NCBI GenBank assembly: GCA_944472155.2
Contig: OX235271.1
Coordinates: 65,144,416-65,208,415 of the forward strand
Direction: 5' to 3'
Length of the DNA stretch: 64,000 bases
From: Trichobilharzia szidati
Taxonomy: Eukaryota; Platyhelminthes; Trematoda; Strigeidida; Schistosomatidae
The translations under genes and the position numbers were made by a program. The notes under the pieces were generated by a model that saw only the letters and a program-made list of their open reading frames with translations, did not search any database and had not been told where the DNA came from. The first letter of the stretch is position 1. Every line of letters begins with the position of its first letter. This document shows positions 24,001 through 36,000 of this stretch, in pieces.

Positions 24001-27000
24001 TTGGAAAACCTGGGAGTACTGAACAGCTGTTTCGTCCTAGTTTGAGACTCTTTGGCAGTATGCACCCACCAGGGTTCGCTAACCAATGTCAGCTCATGAT
24101 GAAATCCTGTAACCAATCAACCAAATCCCTACAAACCAATATTTGAACAATATTGTTTTCAGTTAGATCTTCTTCAGGCTTTACTTTAATTTGCATAGAT
24201 TTATATATAACAATTTTAACCAATGAACGTGGTTCTGTGGTCCAATTGTTCCAATTATGATCGCTGAAGCGAAAGATAAACTACCTAGCTGTTCCACTTC
24301 TTTGTGTATCTACAAATTTAGTTGCTCCTGTGGAGAGAGCTACGTAGGGTGAACAACTAGACAGCTCAACAAACGCATTAATGAGCATCTTCCTTCATGG
24401 TTCAGAAAAGGTCAAATGAAATCTATAAGAAGTTCTATTTTGGCTCATTTGATTGAAAGCGGTCACCAAGTGGACAGAAATAGTGCTTCCAAAGTTATCT
24501 GTCGCACTCTATCGATCTTTTCGAACCCGCCTTTTACACATAGCCGAAGCTATGTGAATTCGATAGAAAAATCCTAGTCTTTGCATGCAAAAGAATTTTC
24601 TTCTACCTCTGTCTCTCCCTTGGCCTAGGTGAATTCTATTCAAAACCCTCCCACCCTTTCTTATTTTCCATCTCCTTCGTATTTTTATGATATTTATTTA
24701 AAATCTGATTATCTGTCAACTTCACCATTAGTATTACGTAACTTTTCAGATTTGGCCAAATTTAATTATTGAATTGTCTACATATACACATATCACTACC
24801 TTCGTTATTCTTATCGCCATCTGCATCAACCTTATTATCAATGTTTTGTTATCATTATAATCATCGTTATTAACTACGTGCAAAACATTTACCATATTAT
24901 TAATACTACTATTATTATTTGATCCACAAAATCACCGTCACTGGTTAAAAATTTTTATATATAAATCTATGTAAATTAGAGTAAAGCCTGAAGAAGATCT
25001 AATTGAAAACAGCAATATTGTTCGCTTATATGTCTTGTTCTAATATTAAAAATGGGAATATTTATACATTTGAAACCATACATTTAGTCGGGGTTTCATT
25101 TCTGGCTGACGCACTCCTAAATGTCTGGTTTACTTCCATAAAGGAAGCTAGGTAAAGAGAGGTGATTGGACATATAGCTATTAAACTCCAGCCGGAAGCC
25201 CTATGTCTCACTCTAAACGTAAGGAATGAAGAAAGATCATACAGGACGAACACAGACCATTTTCGAGTTTTATCAGACTATAAGCATACTGTATTACATG
25301 CATGACTTTATATATATATATATATATATATGCATTAGCCATTCATTTCACCTTATTAACTGATATCTGCATATATCTATTTTTATAAAAAGCAATGGGT
25401 AAAGGTCAACTGAAAGCTCAATTACACATGGAAAAATATTTAATAAGTATCAATAAAAATAATGCAAGAGCAAATTTTATATCACGTCCATTATTGATTA
25501 ATGTAATGGAATATTCTACACCAGAAGTATTAAAGCTTATGATACAATCTGGAGCTAATTTAAGTGAATATTATTCAGGTTAGTTATTATAACATTGTTC
25601 TTGTTTTTCTCGCATAAAAAGAAAATTTATTTTTATTGACTTATTTGTCAATTAAAAAGAACAACTTTACTATCCATATGACCTTTTGGTGTGTGTATGA
25701 CATATGACCTGACACGTGGTTTGCCTTTCTCTACACTTCATACTGAATATTTGACTAATTTTATTTATGATTCTAAGAATTTATATAAGTAACTAGTACG
25801 TGGAGCTCAAGTGTAGCTGTGATTTCTGCTAGCGGGTCCCTCTTCGCCTGCTCTAGCTTAGGCAACTGCCGGGTAGCATCAGCCCTGATAATATAATAAT
25901 AATAATAAATGTCACTCTGTACCCTCGTACATTAGAAATATGTTCCGGATAGCCGAGTCATACCAGACCAATCAGCTGTTCCTTTTTTTTCAAGTAATAG
26001 TCGAAAATAGTTTTTAATTGTGAAATTTAGTGGTTTTAAACAGAACAAGGTTATCTCCTTCATGTAGTCTACGAAGAATGATACAATGAAATGTATACTA
26101 GCATAAACATTACTGTGTTAGAACTAATGACGACTATCAGTAGAATCCAGGATGCGCATTTCGTCCTATTTTGGACCCAGCAGCAGGACGTACTTGCATT
26201 GAGCAGTGAGTGATGATTTTCCCACCGAGGGTGGAGCCCAGTGCCCATAGTTTCAAACGCCAAAGCGTTATCCACTAGACCACTTGGGCAACATGAGAGT
26301 CATCTCTTGTGCAACGGGTTATATTGATTTAATTGAATTTTAGATTTTCCCGTCGATTGATTGGACCGAAGTGCTCGGTCTCAGGTTGACATGTCGGATT
26401 CTTGTGCAGATGCTCCGACGATGTCTGGGAATGAAATTAGAGGTTAACTGGTAGTAACCATCCAACAATTCACCTATAATTACATGCCCAGACATCGTCG
26501 AAGCATCTGCACAAGAAGCCGACATGTCAACCTGAGACCGAGCACTTCGGTCCAATCAATCGAGAGGGAAAATCTTAAATTCAATTAAATGAAATCATTT
26601 CTTTCTAACTGAAAACATATACTGTGCAATACTTTAGACTGCTTTATTAAATTTCCCAATTTTTTTATCTTTATTTTTCCAAAATACATTTCAAGGCATT
26701 TTGCTTATTAATGATACTGACTTTTGTTCTTTACTGACATTTTCTGATATACTTATAGATTACTACTTAAGTGTTCTGCACTTATCATAAAGGGAAGTGA
26801 TAAAGAGCGTCCTAATCTTTTGCATTATAAATTGTATGCAACCTACCGGCTACAGTCTCGTGGCCGGTGGCATAGCGGTTAGGACGCTCGCCGACCATGC
26901 ACATGGTCCGGGGTTCGATCCCCGGCCGACGTACTCCTTTACCTCGCTAAGCCAGAAGTAATGCTGGTGAAGAGGAAAGGTTGGGCATGAGGCCAGCAAA

Positions 27001-30000
27001 CCCATTCTGTAAGATAAAACACTGCTACAGAAACTTCAAGCCACTAGCTTGAAGCCCTATGTTCCACTGGGGAACGTGAAGAAAAAAAACCGGCTACAGT
27101 CTTATGTTAAAATATTGAAATGGTACCCTCTTTTGTGTACAATAATATGCTTTCTTCCAAGCTCCTACTTCTAACTAGATTCATCTTTACAAAATGGTTA
27201 TTCGATCACATTTTAATCATGCATACAGGGGTCCTGAAAAGTGATTTAAACATATCCAACGTAGCTAGTTTATTTATGCAAATGTGAGGTTTTAATTTTG
27301 AAATGTTCCTCCAATGAAGATATCAAACACTCCTCTAGAAATCTCTATATGGAGAACGAACCTACGGTATATGGATGACACATTCATTGCATGTAGAGGT
27401 AAGGTCGAAGCCGAGATAATTTTATCAGAATTTAATTCGTGCCACGCTAGTAAAAAAATTCACAGCGGAACATGGAAATAATGATGCTATACATTTCTTG
27501 GACGTCCCAGTTGAGTATAAAAGGAGTTTGGTAAGGACATTATTTGATAGAGCAAGAAGGATATGTTCAAGCAGAAGACTAGACTACGATATGAAATTCT
27601 TGAGGAACACACTAGTGGGAAATGGGCATTCGGAAAAGCAATATCAGTGACTGTTTCTAAAAAGAAGGTTTATATAAAAGCCCCCTTCAAGTGTGATAAT
27701 ATTACTCAGTTGGTGAAACGTCGCTTAGGAGGAGCCATTGGACGAACCTGTTATGCATTTGGTATCGTTCTCATAAACAACAACGGGGATGGCGCATGAA
27801 ACAGGTGAAGATAAGATATCAGTTCTCGCCACATCAAAATGTGTAAATCAGTTCTGGTATATTTGTGCAAGCAAATACAATAAGCGTACGGAAAGATGTC
27901 TTTCGGCTCGCGTCGCTGAACACTACCCCGAATGGCTTTCTAGTACTCACGACTGTTTTGGACCGTGATCATATGGTGACGTTGAGTAAAAGCTTTACAG
28001 TTATTAATAAACAAGTTAATAAAAAAGCTTTTGGTTTTACTGACGCCTACGCAATCAAATTAAAGAAGCCGGATCTATGTATACAAAATGAGACAGTGTG
28101 GTGAGATCTGGGTGCAAGGCAGAATTGTAGACAGCAATTTACGTCAGTGTTACGTCCCGAATCGGGGTCATGAGAAAAACAATAACAAAGCTTAACCTTG
28201 AGGAACTCACCGACCAATCACAGCAGACTTGTGCAAATACGATTCGCAGATATATGGCCTGACTTTCTGAGAAACGGCCACAAGCAGTACAGAATAACCT
28301 TCAGCAAGAAAACAACCAATCAGAAGACGTTGCTTCTCTGCTAACAATAACGAATAATAATGTACATAAAAATCTATAAATATTTGTTGATTTTCTCAAT
28401 AAACGACTTGTTGCCCGGACTTTCTCTTTTGTCGTTACAACAGTAGTTACTTTAGATCCACCTTGATAGAATATTTTCCCCTTCTTCCTTCTATTTACAA
28501 TAGTTTTCCATTATTATTATTAGTATTTTTTCCAGCATGCTGTTAGTTTACTTAGTATATGTGCAAGTCGAAAAATCATAGTTAAGTATTAATCTTGGTG
28601 AGGGGTGTTCAAACTATCTTATGAGTTTAGATCAGACGTGGTAAAATCTTGTTATTTAGTCCTATATGGTTTACATTTATTAAATTTGTTCATTTGTTTT
28701 TTACGATGGTTCCTTGTATTTCAATATTATTATCGTATCTAGATGTTTATAATTGTATTAATTCTACCTCAGGAATACCAGTTTATATGTTAATATGCAC
28801 TTTAATGAATATTATTCATTTAACAATGACGCCAACAGATTATCACTAACAAAACTTATCGTACATATTTTCAAATTGATACATGCTTTGAATTTACTAC
28901 GAGAAAGAAATGTTTTCAATTACTATCTGACACGATATCTAATTGATCAAGAAAAAAATCGTCTCGTGTTCTTTACTTTAAAGGAGTCTATAGATTCATT
29001 CTGAATATAAAATAGAGAGTGGATTAAAATTTCTAAGTATTACCTTGTGAGGAAACGGATAACTAGCCACATTTGCCTGCTATAGCGTGCATGTAACCCC
29101 TACGGAAAAACAATAACGCTACCTCAGCTGTTAGAAAAATATTCATTAAGGTATTTAGAGGTGTTTTATTATTATTATTATTTCCTTTAATTCCTAGAGG
29201 AACATAGGGCTTCAGCCACAAATCTCCATTGCGTTCGGTTCTCTGCTGTAGTTTTCACCTGGCTCCAAGTCTGCCCACACGCTTTCAATTCCTCTTCACA
29301 TGATCTCCTCCAGGTCACCCTTGGACGACCAACTCGTCGCTTCCCTTTCGGGTTCCACTCGAGGGCTTGTCTAGTGATGTCACTTCTGGTTTCCTCAGAG
29401 TGTCCAATCCATCTCCATTTCTTCCTGCCAATTTGTTTCACAATCGGTTCCTGGTTGGTTCGCTCCCAGAGATCTTTGTTGCTGATCCTCTCCGGCCATT
29501 TGATCTTGAGTATTGAGCGAAGGCATTTGTTAATGAAGGTCTGTAGCTTGTTTGAGGTGCTCTTTGTGACACGCCAAGTCTCTGATCCGTATAGTAGTAC
29601 TGACTTCACATTGGAGTTGAAAATACGGATCTTATTTTTGACGCTGAATGCTGTTGACCTCCACATAGACTTGAGAGAAATGAAAACTTGTCTTGCTTTT
29701 CCGATTCTGGCTTTGATATCCTCGTCAGTTCCTCCTGCAGTTGAGACGATGCTTCCCAGGTAGGTGAAAGAAGTTGTTTCCTTCAGGTTCCTCCCATTTA
29801 TGCTGATTGTTGTCGGTTGTTGCTGTTGATGTTGGCCAGGAATCTTCATTACCTCTGTTTTGTCTATGTTCACTTGAAGTCCTATCTTTACTGCTTCTTC
29901 TGCCAATTTGTTGCTTTTCACTTGCATATCTTCCAGTTTGTGGGAAATCAGACATATATCATCGGCGAAATCCAAATCCTCCAAGGCTTTTGTGTCGGTC

Positions 30001-33000
30001 CATTTTATGCCTGTTCCCTCGTTGGTTGCCGTTGTCTGCCGCATTATCCAATCAACTGCAATCAGGAAGATCATTGGTGACAGTAGACAGCCTTGTCTCA
30101 CTCCCGTCCTCACTTCGAAGGATTCCGTGAAGAGGTGTTTTAAAAATTACCTATTCCATCTAGCAGTTAGTCCATTTAAGCATTAGCGACAAAGACTCTC
30201 TTCTGGCCATTTCATAATATACTCATCAATTTACATGTTCTAGTCTAGTAAATTACATTATAAACAGCGCTAAGTCCTTAAGCATATCTGACAAAGTTTT
30301 CCATTCATTTTAGGCAGAAAAGAAAAGATATACCAGTATCTCTATTCCTAAGTATCTCGTCATCTCTGGATACCTAGCCTTTTCTCACCGTTGTTTATTT
30401 TTATTCTTCCTGTGAGTTCTCAGGGAAACAAAGGGCCTCAGCAGCATATCTCCCCTATATTCTGTTTTCTGTCAGCTTTTCTGTTGGCTTTCCAGCTGAC
30501 TACAAGCTTCCATTTCCCCTCACATGACCTCTACCATGTCACACTCTGAGCCACGTTGAACCCATCGCATTCGGATCTCACTTGAGGGTCTGAAGTGTGA
30601 AGTCACAAAATGGTCCCATCAGCGTTTGTCAGATCCACCTATATTTCCTTCTGCATCTTTATCCGGTAATATGTGGCTGGTTGATTCTCTGCACTGCTTA
30701 TCATTTCTGACAGACCATCTTATCTTAAATACCTGTCTCACTTTCGAAATTCTTGCTCTGACACTCATCCTCACCGCCTATTCTCACAGCAGATTTGAAT
30801 GATTTAGAGATTCCCCAGTTGACACAATGAATGCCTTCAACTATGTTATCCTTGTTTACAAAGATCGTTGATAATTCTTGGCTATTAACCCTACCTTTGA
30901 TTTCCCTTCCTTAACTAATTATGGCCCGAGTAGCATCTGTATACGTTCATTTCCGTATATTTTTATCCATTTTTTCTCTCCTTTCAGTTCTACCAGATTT
31001 TAAACTTTTAGGTTGTGAAACATGTACTTATATTTCTTTAATTTCCATTCATTCTTATCTTCTCCTAATAATCTCGATTTTCTGGGAGACACTAATACTA
31101 TTTGATTATCTTTAATTTATTACCTATCAGATGTAAGTACGATTGTATAGCCTTTAAAAATGATATCGTCAAAGAGGAAAACTTCTTCGATGTTACATTT
31201 TTTCATTTGCCAAGAGACGCTGAGATCTATAACACTAAAGAAACTCGAAAATGCGCCAAACTTAACGAGGGAAGAATGAAGATGCAGTCTCTAATCTGGT
31301 GTACACATAATAACTTATAGTAACTCACAGTGACTGACTGTCTGACTGGTTGCAACGTAAAACTTTGCACAGATGTGCAGCAGTTCGAGCTGCCACACTC
31401 CCTCTATGTAACATACAAAGTAAGAGAAGAAAGTAAAAATAAATGCAAAACAGAAACAGTAAACAGAGATATGAGGCAAAAAATGGCAATATAGAAGAAC
31501 AACATAGTTTTATTGAATATTGTAAATCACAAGGGTTGAATGCATCTGTGCCATTGAGAACGATTTTGAGCCATATCACCAGCTGTCTCTAGCTATTAAT
31601 TGTTGCCATCCCGAGGACTCCAACCAGTAATTCTACACCTCCCAAAGTGGCTGGCTTAAACTAACTGTTGTGGATTTCACTGGCTTCTGACAGCACACGA
31701 AGCCCTCCTGATCATAGTAACTCATAGGAACTTATACGGGAATTTTATTTATGGATTCATTGTGCAACACTTATTATTTGAAGTTACCTTGGCACAAAAA
31801 GATGAAATAGGTTGAATAATGTGTATCATTAGCCTATTATGGTGTAAGTGCACCTCATTGCTTAATCCAAAAGACTGTAGGTTATTACTGAGATACATTT
31901 ATTTATTCATTTTGGATCTTTCACGGGTTCTTAGAAGGAAATTCTTGGGTTGCAGATATCAGTTTGGAGAGCTACAAGTTACTTACAACTGGAAGTTGTC
32001 TTCGCAAAGCTTTAGTTCAAGAAGAGGTTTCACCGATGCCTTAATCACCATCACTATTTTTTATTATTGTTTCTTTGGGTTCCTAGTGTAAAATGAGGCT
32101 TCAGCACCACATCTCCATTTTCCCTCTTCTCTTCCATTCCTTTTCAGCTGGCCTCAAGATTGTACATAAGCTCTCATCTCCCCCTCAGACTATCACCTCC
32201 ATTTCATCCTCAGACACCTAAATCGTCATTACCCACTGAGGGGTTCACCTGGTGCATGTGTCCGATCCATCTTCATTTGCTTTGGAATATTTTTTGAGCA
32301 ATAGCTTCTTCATCGGTTCATTACCGCAACTCCTTGTTGGTAACCCTTTCCAGCAGTCCATCTCATCTTCAATATGGAGACAGAGGAGACAGCTGCTAAT
32401 AAAAGTCTGTAGCAGCCTGCTGAAAATGCTTTTCATGACTTGTGAGCCGAGTTTCTGACGCATGTAGAAGAACTGACTGACTTAACATTAGTGTTGAAAA
32501 TCCGATTTTCGTCCTTCTTCTCTGTGTTCACTTGAAGCATTTTCTTTGTCGCTCCTTCTGCCAAGTAACTGGCTTTTGCCTGTAAGTCTTCAAGCTTGTT
32601 TGGAATTAGACATAAATCGTCCACGAAATCTAGATCTTCTAGAGTCTTCTTGTCGGTTCAATCTTTTCCTGTCTTCCCGCTACCCAAATACAGTCTTCTA
32701 CACGATCCAGTCCACTATAATCCAAACATCGTCAGTGATAGAAGATACCTTAGTCACACTTCAAAGACCTCACTGTGTTTTCCATTGTGGATCACCTGAC
32801 ATGTAGCATCGCTATATCTCCGTTGAGTGAGATTTATAAGAACTTCTAGCACATCACAGTGTTGAAGTAATTTCGAAATTACTTCGCGGTCAATGCTATC
32901 GAAGGTACTGATGTTTTTTTATCGAGTTGCTTAGATCAATAGAACTACAGTTGAAAAATATGTGTAAGTGGTAATATGCATAAAAATTTAGTACTAAAGG

Positions 33001-36000
33001 GAATATCGGATAAAATTAGGAGGAAAATTTATGTGACTGTTAAAGGCGTTCTAAGCAGTGACAGCTTGTGAAAGGCTTGAAAGGAAGGGAAACTGTCAGA
33101 TTTTTTCAAACAAGCAATGATGCCCAAGGTAGGGGGAGCTTCTGAACAGATTAGTTGAGCTTCTTCAAGTGGATCCCGACGGTTTCAGCGATATATAAAA
33201 GACAAACTCGTTGGACAAAATTAAGATCATTTGAAATCCGGTAGATGAATTTACATGCCTTGTTAACATCGACTTTATGTTCAGTATCTACGAGGTAAGC
33301 TAAAACAGATCTCTGGACAGACCTTATTTATCCCTTGCTTAACCACAAAGAATGGTGTTCAGAAATCCTACTATGAACACGCCTAATTGTACGCCTAATG
33401 TAACTGACTCCATAAGACCAATCAAACTGATGGATACCCATAGTGGAGTGAAATCACGTAGTTTCTCCTAATTCAAGGAAATAAAACAGAAGTGACTGTG
33501 AAGAAACATTTAACTTCTTCTCCAGTGGATTCTCTTTTTACTGCATTCTATAGGCGTTGTGTTATTTTTTCACTAATCTTATTACTAAGAAACTGAAGTT
33601 TCAAGAACAAGGATTTCTTCAGAAATGTTGGCATATTAGCCTGCCTTAGCTTTGAATTCACAATCTTATCAATACACTACTCAGTCATTTGGCCTGGTTT
33701 TTATGTCACAGGCCAACCTTTTTGTTTGAATTTTAAAAATCGACAATGTTTGTGTTTTGGGTGGTTGGTTTGTTTACTTTTATCATTCATCCTTCTTGTA
33801 ACTAATCAGATCAGGGAACTTCACTGGATACCTAAGAAATGATAGTTTGTGATCCTTTCTTCTTCAAAAGAGTCGCTTCTTGAGTGTTGCTTCTGGATTA
33901 ATTCAACTTGAATTCCTTCCGTAGAGCTGGTTGACTTTATCGGTTTGAAGCATATTAGTCAGCCTCTCTCGTTTTTCATAAATAGTTCATTAACTATAGT
34001 TGGTTTGTAAGGATTAATTTTGTTTTTACGAGTTGGTCACGGATTGATGTCAGTTAGAGAACCACTGAAAACCAGGGAGTACTGGACAGCTGTTTCATCC
34101 TAGTTTGGGAATCATCGGCAGTACGCACCCACCACAGGGGGTTCGAACCCAGGACCTTCTGGTTACAAGGCAAGCTCGTATGCCATTCAGACACTGGGCC
34201 CCGGTGCTTACTTGGCGACTTGCTAGAGGACGGAGTTTCCTGGAGTTCCAGTGAGAAGTCATGACCAGTGAGGTCCATCCAGTCAAGTGTGAGGATCGAT
34301 GTCCCACCAATGACATTGATTGGTGCCAGTCGCGCTAATCACGAATTGGTAGAAGTTAGAATTCATGGAATGGCCATTGGATCGGCTGAATGGTATACGA
34401 GCTTTCCTTGTAACCGAAAGGTCCTGCGTTCGAACCCTGACGGTGGGTGCGTACTGGCGATGATTCCCAAACTACGATGAAATAGCTGTCCAGTACTCCA
34501 GTGCTGGTTTTCAATGGTTCTCTAACTGAAATCAATCCGTGATCAACTCGTAAAAATCAATAGTCCAATTAATTTAAGACTTAAATGAACTGGTACACAC
34601 TTGTACTTTTCTTTGTCTTTTATCTTTGACCTCATTCCACGTTTTTTCCACATTTTTTTCATCATTTCGGTTTTAAATGATCCATGAAGGATTTCATTAT
34701 GAGCTGACATCAATGATGAAATCCTCCATCCAATCAAACAAAATCGCTACAGAACCAATACTTGAAAATAATCTTTGTCTATAACATGTAAATGATTCCC
34801 TTACTCATTCAATTAAATCATTACATTATAATATCAGATATATAATTATAAGTTTATAACAAATATACTGCATAATTAATTCTTTTCGTAGAAACAGAAC
34901 CATTCGGTCCGGTGGCATTTTGGAGTTTCAAAGAATTTGTCAGTCTTCAGCACACATATGAAGTTATTAAAGAAGCTCCTATTCATTTAAGAGACTCAAA
35001 TGGATCTTCATTGTTTCATTATGCTGCAAATCTATTCCGTGTAATACATCCAGAAGATGTGAATGGATTTCATTGGGCAAGTTTGATTTTAGCTACGGTA
35101 TTAAAGCGAGGAGTGAAAATTTATTATCGAGATGTCTGGGGAAGAACTGGACGTGATTTATTGGACAAGAAAACGCAGAAATTATTGTACAAAGATAGTG
35201 ATTTTGATGAAAAAGAAGAGAGTTTTAGACCGTTTGAAGAAAAGGTATGAAAAGTGTTATAAGTCAAAGCAACAATTATAAACTCCGTTTATTACCTCGA
35301 TCACTTTCATGATTTAAAAATGTTTCATTTGTTCGAACCTCTTTTCAAACCATACTGCATCATCACTGCACTGTGTCACTTGATATAGTGATATAATGTT
35401 TTTAATAATTTTTATACTTACTTTAGTCGTTATCTGATATTTGAAGCACATAATATTTTATTGATTAAGTGGTTCAACTAGCTTATGTGGGCAAAGTGAA
35501 ACTTTAAGCACCACTAACTACCAATCAGAGAATGACCTTGAACGCACCAATCACGTGAAGGAGGCATTTGATAAAAGTAGCTCTCAGTATTAGGTTGGAG
35601 TATCAACAGAGTATAATTCCATTGCGGGTAAAATTTATTTTGATAAAGTCTCATAGTGTAATACGTCAATATTTACTGGGCAATAAATTGTGCTCGAAAC
35701 GTCATCAGTAAACATTACTGTATAACACTGTGAGACTATCAAAATAAATTTTACCGACAATGGAATTATACACTACCGCAGTGCACAGGTTCTATTCTTA
35801 TATCAATACAGTAATCTAACCACACTCTCTGCATGCAATTATATGAGTCTTCTAACCCTAACAATTGTCCTAATCCATCCTGAACCTAACCCTAACGTGC
35901 AAAAATGTCTTAACTAACTGTAATCTAACTTGTACCAACCCTAATGTCACTTTTATTAGTTTAACCTAACCCTAACTTGTCCTTGGCTTAAAGCATGCCC

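Noticed and set aside
26868..26935. A functional tRNA gene
   Set aside because: It has intact A and B boxes, but continues into a SINE body with an RTE tail and has several similar copies in the window.
29374..30186. Plus-strand ORFs over the 29-kb RTE copy
   Set aside because: Antisense to a clear reverse-transcriptase frame.
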